Source: Oscillospiraceae bacterium (GTDB taxonomy: Bacteria > Bacillota > Clostridia > Oscillospirales > Acutalibacteraceae). Taken from it: a DNA stretch of 64,000 nucleotides. A model generated the notes under the pieces. The model was not told the origin of the DNA. It did not search any database and saw nothing but the letters and a program-made list of their open reading frames with translations. A program made the translations under genes and the position numbers. The stretch covers positions 124,001 to 188,000 of the forward strand of contig CADBBH010000001.1 of the NCBI GenBank assembly GCA_902792905.1. Reading direction: 5' to 3'. Below are positions 1 through 8,692 of the stretch, piece after piece. Position 1 is the first letter of the stretch. Each line of letters begins with the position of its first letter.

Positions 1-229
1 CTCTGTAAACCACCGAATCTTCGCAGACTCCCCTCTCGCAGGCATCATCAAGCAGGCAGGCAAGTATTTCCTCAAGAGCAGGCTCGCCTGCGCTCTCATC
101 ATATTCGAAACCGTCGAGAGCGAGAACTCCGAGCACTGAATTCGCCGCAAAAATCTTATCCTCTTTTTCAATAAGCTTCTCTTTTACCGCATAGTTTACC
201 AAAGCGGTTATCGCCTGATCAACCGTCAT
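1..229 (-). CDS. galT: UDP-glucose--hexose-1-phosphate uridylyltransferase, N-terminal part (runs off the window)
   Basis: Only the first 76 codons lie in the window. The N-terminus (MTVDQAITALVNYAVKEK, then LIEKEDKIFAANSVLGVL) has the pattern of Firmicutes-type (class II) GalT, which opens with a helix, an 'LIEEEDRIYxxN' stretch and a hydrophobic 'LLxxLxLD' stretch. The enzyme exchanges UMP between UDP-glucose and galactose-1-phosphate in the Leloir pathway. The ATG starts one base after the stop of the upstream lipase-like gene, with a purine-rich AAGGGGTGG before it, so the two are probably co-transcribed. The catalytic region is outside the window, so the call rests on N-terminal similarity alone. 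Confidence 0.72.
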   Translation of the reverse strand, partial: MTVDQAITALVNYAVKEKLIEKEDKIFAANSVLGVLALDGFEYDESAGEPALEEILACLLDDACERGVCEDSVVYR

Positions 230-230
230 T

Positions 231-2141
231 TTACCACCCCTTGATTATTGAATTGAACATACCGTAAAGCGCGGTATATATCATACTTACAAAGTTATAG
301 AAGCCGATGCTTCTGAGGAAACCGGACATAAAGCCGAATAATGAACCGTCAAACGGAGTCTTTATCTCATTTTTGATTATACTGCCGTCTGTTGCGGGAA
401 CATCTCCGTTAAGCAGAGTAAATGCCTGAGTTCTCTCGCCGAGCGGGGTCACCGAACCGAATGCCGTATAGCTGACGGTTATGTTCACTCTGCAGTTTGA
501 TTTTTCGGGAACTTTGCCTTTTATCGGAATTTCGACATTTTCGCCCTGTTTTATAACCGTAAAGGGTTTTACGGTGAAATAAATATCATCGCAGTCACAT
601 ACTACACTCTTGATAAGAAGGTCTCTGTCCTGTTCCGTCACATTCCTGAGAATCAGGCATGTATCCTCGCTTGAGAGATAACCCTCGACACTCTTGTCAA
701 ATGCAACCCAGACGGCGTTTGAAGGGTTGGAGGAAGCGTGAAACTGCGGAAATCTCTTATCGGAGTAAACATCTTTTATCTTATCGGTCAGCGTCAGAGC
801 CATCAGCAACTCTCTTGTATATGAATCCCAGTAAGTCATGCCGTGAAACAGACCCGATACAAACCAGGTATGATCCGGCATATATGATGTTGAAGCGTCA
901 ATCGTCATTTCGGGAGAAAGTTTGTAATGACCGTCGCAGGGATTCTTTTGAATATATCCGTCGGGGAATCTCTCGCCGACATCGGTGCACACGGCACCGG
1001 TTGAGGATTTTGTCGGAATGATTCCGTCGCCCTGCGCCTGCCAGCCGGAAGTCATATTGATATCCGTGCCTGCGATTATCGAAACGTTCATACCGTATTC
1101 TTCATTGCAACGGTCGAGCGCGGTATAAAACTGCGGCATTACCTCATAATGCATATAATCGCTCTTTCGGATGATTTCGGCGTTTTTAACCGGGTCAAGC
1201 CATCTGGTCTTCATTTCTTCATATGCCTCAGTCGGGCAGAAATCCCATATACTGCCCCAGTGCCCCGCCACCTCGCAGAGATAGGGCACGAGCGCATTCA
1301 GAACATCATCGAGGAATCCGAGCTTTGTTGCCTCTACGAGCCAGTGATAATCATCCTCAGCCATTGTGCCGTGCTCGATGAATCTGACAAGATTATTCTC
1401 ATCGAACTTTATCTGCTGAGTAAGAATATCATAAGCCATTCCTGCTCCACCCGCTGCGGGAACGGTCAGGCAGGCATTTTTTACATCCTGCTTATAGCCG
1501 AAAAGAGTGAGATAGGTCGCAGTAACCTGACCGCCGTGACTCAGGCAAAAGATATTGACTTTATCCTTGCCGCTGTCTTCCTTGACTTCCTGAATGAATT
1601 CATCGAGTCGCGTTGCGCAGTCAACAGCGCCTTGTCTCCAGTCGCAATAGAAACTGTAAAGTTGCGAGCGAGAGATATATTCCATCATTCCGGCGGTAAT
1701 ATCGGGTTCATGCTGATATGTACCATCGCCGTATTTATCAAAGAGCACCTGATAATTTGATTCGTGTGCAGTGACGATTGTGGGCTTGAGATTATATGTG
1801 CTGCTGCCGTCGTCATTGCATTTTACCTTCTCAAGAAAAGCTATCGTCTCTTCACCGACAACCTTTGCGAGATAATCGGGTGAGCCGAATACAGCCGCTC
1901 CGAGACCGGCACCGACTTCCGCTATTCTGCTCAGCAGAATTCCGGGAATCTCACCGAAATCGGGATACCAGACGACCTGCTCGTTTCCATTCTCATCAAC
2001 CTCGGCAAGCTGAGGGCCGGCATATCCGGCAACGATAACCACGGGAAGGTCCGTATACCCTTCGACCGCTGAAAAAGCGATAAGATGCACGCCGGAGAAC
2101 AGAATGACAGCGGCGATCAGTAACGCAATAACCTTTTTCAT
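231..2141 (-). CDS. Secreted LCAT-like alpha/beta hydrolase (putative lipase/acyltransferase) with hydrophobic C-terminal tail
   Basis: 636 aa. An N-terminal signal peptide (MKKVIALLIAAVILF) indicates export. The body looks like the lecithin:cholesterol acyltransferase/lipase branch of alpha/beta hydrolases: a CDWR segment near residue 166, the nucleophile elbow FCLSHGGQ with Ser201 (Cys instead of the usual Gly two residues before it), a GDGIIPTKSS segment holding the likely acid, and DHTWFVSGLFHG holding the likely His. The last 35 or so residues are strongly hydrophobic, ending in MFNSIIKGW, a feature shared with the other exported proteins here. The substrate is unknown. A paralogue at 57952-59571 shares the DWR, IDAST and TWF landmarks. 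It lies just upstream of galT and downstream of an SDR gene. Confidence 0.72.
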   Translation of the reverse strand: MKKVIALLIAAVILFSGVHLIAFSAVEGYTDLPVVIVAGYAGPQLAEVDENGNEQVVWYPDFGEIPGILLSRIAEVGAGLGAAVFGSPDYLAKVVGEETIAFLEKVKCNDDGSSTYNLKPTIVTAHESNYQVLFDKYGDGTYQHEPDITAGMMEYISRSQLYSFYCDWRQGAVDCATRLDEFIQEVKEDSGKDKVNIFCLSHGGQVTATYLTLFGYKQDVKNACLTVPAAGGAGMAYDILTQQIKFDENNLVRFIEHGTMAEDDYHWLVEATKLGFLDDVLNALVPYLCEVAGHWGSIWDFCPTEAYEEMKTRWLDPVKNAEIIRKSDYMHYEVMPQFYTALDRCNEEYGMNVSIIAGTDINMTSGWQAQGDGIIPTKSSTGAVCTDVGERFPDGYIQKNPCDGHYKLSPEMTIDASTSYMPDHTWFVSGLFHGMTYWDSYTRELLMALTLTDKIKDVYSDKRFPQFHASSNPSNAVWVAFDKSVEGYLSSEDTCLILRNVTEQDRDLLIKSVVCDCDDIYFTVKPFTVIKQGENVEIPIKGKVPEKSNCRVNITVSYTAFGSVTPLGERTQAFTLLNGDVPATDGSIIKNEIKTPFDGSLFGFMSGFLRSIGFYNFVSMIYTALYGMFNSIIKGW

Positions 2142-2167
2142 TTAATTCACCCCATAAGAATCTGAGT

Positions 2168-3157
2168 TTACGCGGGATTTTCCTTGAGCCAGGCAACCGT
2201 ATCGCGCAGGGAATCCTCAGCGCTTCTCGGATTATAGTCGAGCTCTTTCGCCGCCTTTTCGTAGGAAAAATCGCAGTTTTCACAGACTTTGTTGATTGAA
2301 AACTCCGTCAGCACCGGCGGCCATTTCATAGTTTTGAAGAAAAGGGCAATTTCGGGACAGAGATGAAGCAATGTCTTTTTGCCCATCTTGATTACCGGAG
2401 GATGTCTGCCGTTGATTTTTGCGAGAGTCGAGATGAATTTATCGATTGTAATCGTTTCTCCGCAAAGGAAATACGCCTGGCCTCCCCTGCCTTTTTCCGC
2501 GGCGGCAATCATACCTTCCGCCACATCGCGCACATCGACAAAATTATATGCTCCGAAATCGAGACTGACTATAAACAGTCCCTTTTCATAAAGATTTATC
2601 ATAGTGCAGACGCTGTTATTATGGTAAATATCATCGGGACCTATGACACAACTGGGCTGGATGACAACGGTTTTGAGCTTATCGCAGTTTGAATCGATAA
2701 CAAACTGACTTGCCGCAGCCTTCGATTTGCCGTAGGCATCAGAAACAGCATCGGTATCGAAATGATCGACTTCCCGTATCGGGTGCATATCATCTGTAAC
2801 CTTTATGCAGTCAACGGATGAAACGAAAACGAGGTTTTTGACCCCGCAGGCTTTGCAGGCGTTGACTACATTTACCGTACCGTCATAGTTTACCTTCCAG
2901 ACAAGGTCATCCTTAGTGCCGGTTATATCAATCATACCGGCAACGTGATAGACTGTTTCCGCGCCCTCGAACGCTCTTAGCAGATAATCATAATCATTGA
3001 TATCGCCGAGACACTGCTCACAGCCGAAAGCGGCAAGTTCGGGTCTGTCCTTTCGCATGGACAGACGGACTCTTTCGCCCCTCGAGATCAGTTCCTTGAC
3101 GAGCGAATAACCGATATAACCGTTAGCACCGGTTATAACCGAAAGCGAATTATTCAT
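2168..3157 (-). CDS. NAD(P)-dependent epimerase/dehydratase, extended SDR family
   Basis: 329 aa. The N-terminal glycine-rich nucleotide-binding motif TGANGYIGYSLV and the later YGKSKAAA (catalytic Tyr-x-x-x-Lys) define an extended short-chain dehydrogenase/reductase. The layout resembles dihydroflavonol-4-reductase-like and sugar-nucleotide epimerase proteins (FVSSVDCI before the YxxxK). It probably acts in the cytosol on a nucleotide sugar or a small carbonyl compound, but the substrate cannot be read from the sequence. A good ribosome site (GAGGTGG) precedes the ATG. It lies between an esterase gene and the secreted LCAT-like gene on the same strand. Proximity to galT makes a sugar substrate attractive, but that is inference only. 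Confidence 0.8.
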   Translation of the reverse strand: MNNSLSVITGANGYIGYSLVKELISRGERVRLSMRKDRPELAAFGCEQCLGDINDYDYLLRAFEGAETVYHVAGMIDITGTKDDLVWKVNYDGTVNVVNACKACGVKNLVFVSSVDCIKVTDDMHPIREVDHFDTDAVSDAYGKSKAAASQFVIDSNCDKLKTVVIQPSCVIGPDDIYHNNSVCTMINLYEKGLFIVSLDFGAYNFVDVRDVAEGMIAAAEKGRGGQAYFLCGETITIDKFISTLAKINGRHPPVIKMGKKTLLHLCPEIALFFKTMKWPPVLTEFSINKVCENCDFSYEKAAKELDYNPRSAEDSLRDTVAWLKENPA

Positions 3158-3215
3158 TTTTCCACCTCACAAAGACGACAGGCAGACACATACCCCCCGG
3201 TATCCGCATGCCGCA

Positions 3216-3234
3216 CGGACGGAGAAGCCGTCCG
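3216..3234 (-). other. Intergenic hairpin without U-tract
   Basis: A perfect 7-bp inverted repeat (CGGACGG, loop AGAAG, CCGTCCG) lies 7 bases after the stop of the esterase gene. On the minus strand no T-run follows, so it is a poor intrinsic terminator. It may stabilise the mRNA 3' end or partly separate the esterase from the downstream SDR gene. Confidence 0.4.
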
Positions 3235-3241
3235 GTTTTGA

Positions 3242-3973
3242 CTAATTGAAGATTTTATTCAGCCAGCCGATGCAAAGATCGAACCAGGCAGCGCAATCCT
3301 CATTATATTCAACCTCTTCTTTTTTGCCGTAAACCGTGGAATCGGCAATTGAGAAGCCGTGCCATCCCTTTGCAAAGATATGCATTTCAAAGGGAATCTT
3401 ATTCGCGTCAAGCGACTCGGCATACTTCAGCGAATTTGCGACCGGCACACAGTCATCCTCCGCGGAAGCGAAAATGAATGCCGGCGGAGTCTTTTCATCA
3501 ACTTCGGTATCGACACCGGGAATCGGCTCCGCGAGAATCTTGCCGATCTTTTCGAGAATGCAGGGATAGCCGAGAATCTGCGCGTTCGGGCGCTCATCGC
3601 TCATGGTTGAGAGCGCGGCACAGAGATGGCCGCCCGCGGAGAATCCGATTGCCGCTATTTTATCGGGATCTATTCTCCATTTCTCCGCATTCTCGCGGAT
3701 TATTCTCATCGCCTCGGTTGCATCATCGAGCGGCCTCGGAAAAGCGCTGTTTTCCTTCAGAGAGTATCGCAGGATAAATGCCGCGTAGCCCTTGCCCATA
3801 AAAGCAAAAGCAACCGGCTCTGCCTCTCTGTCGGAACACATATAGTAACCGCCGCCCGGAATCACGAGAATTGCCTTTCTCTTATCAAGATAGGCCATTT
3901 CCTGAGAATAATCGGGAATATATGCCGTGAGAGTAACGCCCTCGTTTTTGAGATTCAATACGAAATTCTGCAT
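3242..3973 (-). CDS. Alpha/beta hydrolase, acetyl-esterase-like
   Basis: 243 aa with no signal peptide, so probably cytosolic. The oxyanion motif VIPGGGYY, the nucleophile elbow GFSAGGHL, the acid in SAEDDCVPV and the His in KGWHGFS give a full Ser-Asp-His triad. The layout is that of BD-FAE/Axe-like esterases, which remove acetyl groups from sugars or oligosaccharides. The gene lies directly downstream of the GH38 mannosidase (9 bases between stop and start) with a GAGGTG ribosome site. A role in trimming esterified glycans before or after mannosidase action is plausible, but the substrate is not shown. Confidence 0.8.
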   Translation of the reverse strand: MQNFVLNLKNEGVTLTAYIPDYSQEMAYLDKRKAILVIPGGGYYMCSDREAEPVAFAFMGKGYAAFILRYSLKENSAFPRPLDDATEAMRIIRENAEKWRIDPDKIAAIGFSAGGHLCAALSTMSDERPNAQILGYPCILEKIGKILAEPIPGVDTEVDEKTPPAFIFASAEDDCVPVANSLKYAESLDANKIPFEMHIFAKGWHGFSIADSTVYGKKEEVEYNEDCAAWFDLCIGWLNKIFN

Positions 3974-3981
3974 AAAGCACC

Positions 3982-6900
3982 TCAGTAGGTAATCTTGAGA
4001 GTTTTGATTTCAAATGGTCTGAAGGCAAGAGTTCCGCAATCCGCTTCGCCCTGAACCTCTTCGAGCATATTGGCAATTTCAACTTTTTTCGCACCGTCAA
4101 AAATCTTAACAGGGCAGGCGGTATATGTACCCTCCGCCTCATAGAGACGCGCGATGAACGCCTTCTCATTATCCTCGCAGGGCTTTATTGATTCAACGAT
4201 TATGTTGGCGCATTCGGGAATGACAAGAGGAATGAGATTGTAGCATCCCTTGCCCGCGACGGCGGGAACATTGAGCTCATATGCGGGTCTGATTACAGTC
4301 TCAGCCGAGAATCCGCCCCGATGGGGCAGGAAGGAATAGACCGTCTTATGCAGGCCGTGGTCGCCCGTGAAATCGGGTCTTGTGCCGCCCTTATGAAGCG
4401 AGAGACGCATTTTGCCGCCCTCAACGCTGATGGCATACTTGCCGTCATTGAGAATCGCGACGCCGCATCTTGTCTCCGAAAGGTCGGTATATTTATGATT
4501 GACAACCTCAAACTTTGCCTTCTCGATGGAATTATTGCGTGTAGTCGGTCTGAGAACGTTGCCGTACTGAATCTCGAATCTCGCGAAATCACTCTGAACC
4601 GCAGTATCAAAAGCGGTTTTGAGGAACCTGTGGTCATCATTCCAGTTCATCAGCGTATCAAACCTGATTTCGGGTGAACCGGCAAAGATTATCATATCCT
4701 GCTGAATCGAAGATTTCGGCGAAACCGAATACTGACTTCTGATAATAAGAGCAACTTCGCCTGCGGAGATGACTTTTCTGTCAAGAAGCTCGGAAGTGTC
4801 TCTGAATTTAAGCTCAAGGTCAGCGTCAACATCCCAGTTATCCCAGCTTGAGGGCAGATCCTCCGCCATAAGGAAGGTGTTGAATGAATAGCCGTCAGCA
4901 GCTTTGAGCTGTCTGCCGCTCGCCTTGTCAATATAGGATGAAATATAACCTTTTGAGTCAAATTCAATGTCGGCAAAATCAGTGGAAACCGCATCATCCT
5001 TGATTTCAAACGGGCAGTCTGCCTTGCATTCGCCGGGGAAGAGTTTTATCTCAATACTGGAGAAAGCGGGAATAGTAATACCGGAGAGAATAAGAATACT
5101 TTTACCGTCAAGGTCGGTATATCTCTGCTGTCTGCAATCAAGGTCGGCGATAAGACCGTTTTCGCATTCGATGAATATCGGATCGTTTCTGTCAAATGAG
5201 AGAGTATTAGTAACGGAAATGCAGTCACCCTCACCCGATGCTCTCTCTTTAATGAGTTCCTTAGCCGTTGCAATTACTTTGCCGGTCTGCTCGAGTGAAA
5301 GACGGTGAGCCGAGGGAATACAGGTTCCGGGAAGAAGATCATGGAACTGATTGAGAAGCAGGTCCTCCCAGAGGGGATGAATATCCTTATCGCCTGCGAT
5401 TTCGGAATCTCTGACCGCGTTGGAAACGGTCAGAAGCTCGAGGTCTCTGAGCAGGATTTCCGCTTTCCTGTTGTTGCGCTTGATATTATGCTGGTTTGTG
5501 AGCGTGCCTCTGTGAAGTTCAAGATAGAGTTCGCCTTTATATGTGGAAGGATTCTTTACATCCTTTTCGAGTTTCGGCATAAAATCGCCGACCCTCATAT
5601 GCTCCGATTTCGGAACGCCGTTGAGATCTTTGACTCTGCGGCTCATCTCAATCATTTCAAACTGCGGTCCGCCGCCGCCGTCGCCGTAGCCGTAGGCAAT
5701 CAGGCGCTCTTTGGTGACGCTTCTCTCCTTGAGGGATTCACCGTGGGTATTCGGACCGTCAAGCACGTGGTTGATATCCTCGGGACAGGGCCACATATGA
5801 GTTTTATTGAAATGGGTAAACACCTTTGTGCCGTCAATACCCTCCCACCAGAAAGTGTCATAGGGGAAGATGTTGGTATCGTTCCAGTCGATTTTGGTGG
5901 TGCAGAAGTAATCCACTCCGCAGCCCTTCATAATCTGCGGAATCGCCGCGCTGTAGCCGAAGGTATCGGGGAGCCAGAATGTATTGGAAGTGAAATTGAA
6001 ATGCTTTCTTGTGAATCTCTGACCCCAGAGGAACTGACGAACCATTGATTCGCCGCCGGTAATATTGCAGTCACATTCGACCCATACGCCGCCGTTGGGC
6101 TCATATCTGCCCTCTGCCACCTTTTCCTTGATTCTGTTGAAAAGCGAAGGATAATGCTGAAGGAGCATGTTGCCGTGGCAGGCGGATGACTGAACAAACA
6201 TATATTCAGGATACTGCTCCATTAGTGAGAGCTGATTCGAATATGTTCTTGCGCATTTCTTTATTGTCTCGGTTGATTTCCAGAGCCATGCAGTATCCAT
6301 ATGCGAATGACCGATAAGAGCCGCGAAGGGAGCTTCAGGGCCATTCTTAACGGCAAGCACTTCCTTGAGGAAAGGATGCGCCTCGCGCAGCGCCGCCCTG
6401 AAGGTGGCATCGTCGGTATCTTCGTATGAATAGTATACTCTCTTGTGAACTTCCATAAGGGCGTTGATAAGATCACCCTTTCTGAAAGATTCTGCGGGGA
6501 GGGCTTCGTAGAGTTCGTTGACAGTCATCAGGTCAAAATAGAATTCCTGAATAAGTTCATCCTTAGTGCAGATATCAATGCCGTCATAGCTGAATTTATA
6601 ATCAAGCAGAGGCTTATTTTCAAGAGGGCCGCAGCCTTTATATGAATGACCGGAATAAACCTCGAGGGCAATCTGAATCTTTTCGCCCGCTTTTACATTC
6701 TTCTTGAGAAGGTCGCAGTAATGATTGCCATGGCCGGTGAAAACTATCTTTGTCGCAAAGGTGCCGAATGGTTCGCCGTTCACCCAGAGCAGGGTTTCAT
6801 AACCCTGAGTATGGGGCATAATATATAGATCTTTACCGTCAAGTTCTTCAGGCACTGTATATTCGGCCTTATACCAGCAGAAGGTTTCCTCTCCTCCCCA

Positions 6901-7083
6901 TTCGGAGCCCACAGGCGCGGGTATGAACAGAGAATCGTCGGGAATTTCATAGAGACGGTCCGCTGTCTCATACTTCACAATGTCTCCTATCTTATCCTCT
7001 TTGCGGAAAAGCAGGGGATCGAGCAGGTGCTCGAAGCGGGTCAGTTTTGAAAACATTCTTTGAATTTGCCTATCGGTCAGCAT
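3982..7083 (-). CDS. Alpha-mannosidase, glycoside hydrolase family 38
   Basis: 1033 aa, a usual length for full GH38 enzymes. The zinc-site motif GHSHMDTAWLW (His259, His261, Asp263), the nucleophile motif WLPDTFGYS (Asp373) and the region around TTKIDWNDTN are typical. An N-terminal beta-sandwich-like region (about 1-245) and C-terminal all-beta domains (about 650-1033) flank the catalytic part. There is no signal peptide, so it should act inside the cell on imported alpha-mannosides such as N-glycan fragments. It ends 8 bases before the esterase gene start and directly follows the QueG-like gene, probably as one operon. Confidence 0.93.
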   Translation of the reverse strand: MLTDRQIQRMFSKLTRFEHLLDPLLFRKEDKIGDIVKYETADRLYEIPDDSLFIPAPVGSEWGGEETFCWYKAEYTVPEELDGKDLYIMPHTQGYETLLWVNGEPFGTFATKIVFTGHGNHYCDLLKKNVKAGEKIQIALEVYSGHSYKGCGPLENKPLLDYKFSYDGIDICTKDELIQEFYFDLMTVNELYEALPAESFRKGDLINALMEVHKRVYYSYEDTDDATFRAALREAHPFLKEVLAVKNGPEAPFAALIGHSHMDTAWLWKSTETIKKCARTYSNQLSLMEQYPEYMFVQSSACHGNMLLQHYPSLFNRIKEKVAEGRYEPNGGVWVECDCNITGGESMVRQFLWGQRFTRKHFNFTSNTFWLPDTFGYSAAIPQIMKGCGVDYFCTTKIDWNDTNIFPYDTFWWEGIDGTKVFTHFNKTHMWPCPEDINHVLDGPNTHGESLKERSVTKERLIAYGYGDGGGGPQFEMIEMSRRVKDLNGVPKSEHMRVGDFMPKLEKDVKNPSTYKGELYLELHRGTLTNQHNIKRNNRKAEILLRDLELLTVSNAVRDSEIAGDKDIHPLWEDLLLNQFHDLLPGTCIPSAHRLSLEQTGKVIATAKELIKERASGEGDCISVTNTLSFDRNDPIFIECENGLIADLDCRQQRYTDLDGKSILILSGITIPAFSSIEIKLFPGECKADCPFEIKDDAVSTDFADIEFDSKGYISSYIDKASGRQLKAADGYSFNTFLMAEDLPSSWDNWDVDADLELKFRDTSELLDRKVISAGEVALIIRSQYSVSPKSSIQQDMIIFAGSPEIRFDTLMNWNDDHRFLKTAFDTAVQSDFARFEIQYGNVLRPTTRNNSIEKAKFEVVNHKYTDLSETRCGVAILNDGKYAISVEGGKMRLSLHKGGTRPDFTGDHGLHKTVYSFLPHRGGFSAETVIRPAYELNVPAVAGKGCYNLIPLVIPECANIIVESIKPCEDNEKAFIARLYEAEGTYTACPVKIFDGAKKVEIANMLEEVQGEADCGTLAFRPFEIKTLKITY

Positions 7084-7758
7084 TTACATCTTCCTTTCCG
7101 GTAATTTATTGAGAGGGCAGACGCGCATACAGATTCCGCACACGGCGCCTCTGCCGATTTTCTGAAACTGTTTTTTCATGTATTCGCTGCATTTTTCGGG
7201 ATCAAACATCTCTTCGCGCTGTGTTCCCGGAGAAAACTCCCTGCCGCTTATCGCGCCGGCCGGGCAGGCGGAAACGCAGATATCGCAACCGTCACACAGG
7301 CTGTAATCAAGTTCTCTTCCCGCTTCAAGCGGGCAGTCTGTAAAGACTGTTCCGAGCCTCACCATAGAGCCGAAATCCTTATGAATAAAGAGAGAGTTCC
7401 TGCCGATTGCTCCGAGCCCCGAGAGGCACGCGCCTTTTTTATGGGAATATCTGCCCGAATAATTCCAGCCGTCTTTGTTTATGCTCTGGGAGGCGGCAAC
7501 CGTGATATAGGAATATCCTTTTTTCTGAAGAAACAGACCTGCCTGAAGCAGAAGCCGGTCAATAAAAGCGTTCACCGCGCGATAATGATTGAAATAAGTG
7601 TGTGTAGGTTCGTCGCCTATTTCAGCGATAATCGCCGGCGAGAGCCGCACGACCACGCTGACACCGTATTTCATTGCGCCGTCTTCGCAGGAAAAGAACC
7701 CGACATCGCTCGCTCCTTCCGAGAGCAGAAACTCTTTAAGTTCTTTCGATATACTCAT
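7084..7758 (-). CDS. QueG-like double [4Fe-4S] cluster protein (short)
   Basis: 224 aa. The C-terminal half holds two cysteine sets, CDGCDICVSACP and CGICMRVCP, for two [4Fe-4S] clusters. The N-terminal half resembles the corrinoid-binding part of epoxyqueuosine reductase (GACLSGLGAIGRNSLFI). QueG proper makes queuosine in tRNA and is about 380 aa with HEAT-like repeats at the end. This protein lacks that C-terminal part, so it is better called QueG-like than queG. Its stop overlaps no neighbour, and the next gene (GH38) starts one base later. The start codon overlaps the prmA stop by four bases (ATGA), which indicates translational coupling. Confidence 0.78.
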   Translation of the reverse strand: MSISKELKEFLLSEGASDVGFFSCEDGAMKYGVSVVVRLSPAIIAEIGDEPTHTYFNHYRAVNAFIDRLLLQAGLFLQKKGYSYITVAASQSINKDGWNYSGRYSHKKGACLSGLGAIGRNSLFIHKDFGSMVRLGTVFTDCPLEAGRELDYSLCDGCDICVSACPAGAISGREFSPGTQREEMFDPEKCSEYMKKQFQKIGRGAVCGICMRVCPLNKLPERKM

Positions 7759-8681
7759 TTTGCCTTCGCCTCAAAGCAGAGCCAGCCGCCGCTCTCATGC
7801 CTTGCAATAACTTCCAGCCCGTTTTCTTTGAAAGCGGCGAGCACTTCTTCCTCGCGCGGGATTATGATTCCCGAGGTTATGAATACGGCGCCGTCATTCA
7901 TAAATGATTTTATATCTTTGCAGAGCATAATAACTATATCCGCGACAATATTAGCGGTAATAATATCGTATTTGCCACTGACCATATCGGTCATTGAGCC
8001 CTGAAACACTGTATATTCCGGCTCGCCGAATCCATTCATAGCTGCATTTTCCCTCGCGGTTTTTACGGCAAGAGCATCGATGTCAACCGCAACTGCCCTG
8101 TCCGCTCCGAGAAGGAGACCGCTTACTGAGAGAATTCCGCTGCCGCAGCCGATATCGAGAATTGACTTGCCGGGATAGGCATATTTCTCAAGCGTTTCAA
8201 GACACTGCCTTGTTGTATCGTGAGTCCCCGAGCCGAATGCGAGACCGGGCTCAAGATGAAGCACAGCCCTGTCGCCAGCTTCATATTTCTCCTCCCATAC
8301 GGGATGAATCAGAAGCCTCTCGCCTATCGGCATGGGTTTGAAATACTTTTTCCAGTTATTCTCCCAGTCGGCATTTTTGCAGACGGTCTCATCAATTTCG
8401 TAATCAATTTTTTCAGCTTCAAAGCGCTCCCTGAGGAATGATACCGCCTCCTGCGGATTCTCCTCGGGAGAGATATAGACGTGAACTATGCCTTTGCTTC
8501 TGTCTTTTGCGAGCAGATCCTCGTCTATGAGGTCAATCCTCGCTATTTCCTTAGCCTCCTGCTCGAGGTTTCTGTAATCCTCGATATATATGCCGTAGGG
8601 AACAACCATCGAGGTGATATCCCCCGCCCTGTCTACATCGGCGGCGGGAACTGTAATTCTGATTTCGGTCCAGTCTGCCAT
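7755..8681 (-). CDS. prmA: Ribosomal protein L11 methyltransferase
   Basis: 308 aa, normal for PrmA. It methylates L11 using S-adenosylmethionine. The sequence shows the PrmA signature LEPGLAFGSGTHDTTRQCLE, the SAM-binding motif LDIGCGSGILSVSGLLLGA and the post-motif ITANIVADI in the place of the usual NI(L/V)A. The N-terminal 110 residues (WTEIRITVPAAD...) form the L11-recognition domain. The next gene downstream, QueG-like, overlaps by ATGA. The gene upstream encodes a YhaM-like exonuclease, so this is an RNA/translation-linked cluster running into the mannosidase gene. Confidence 0.93.
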   Translation of the reverse strand: MADWTEIRITVPAADVDRAGDITSMVVPYGIYIEDYRNLEQEAKEIARIDLIDEDLLAKDRSKGIVHVYISPEENPQEAVSFLRERFEAEKIDYEIDETVCKNADWENNWKKYFKPMPIGERLLIHPVWEEKYEAGDRAVLHLEPGLAFGSGTHDTTRQCLETLEKYAYPGKSILDIGCGSGILSVSGLLLGADRAVAVDIDALAVKTARENAAMNGFGEPEYTVFQGSMTDMVSGKYDIITANIVADIVIMLCKDIKSFMNDGAVFITSGIIIPREEEVLAAFKENGLEVIARHESGGWLCFEAKAK

Positions 8682-8692
8682 ATAATCGTTCC

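Noticed and set aside
5305-6048. Open frame of 247 codons on the plus strand inside the mannosidase gene
   Set aside because: Antisense to the GH38 catalytic region, with no ribosome site or recognisable motif.
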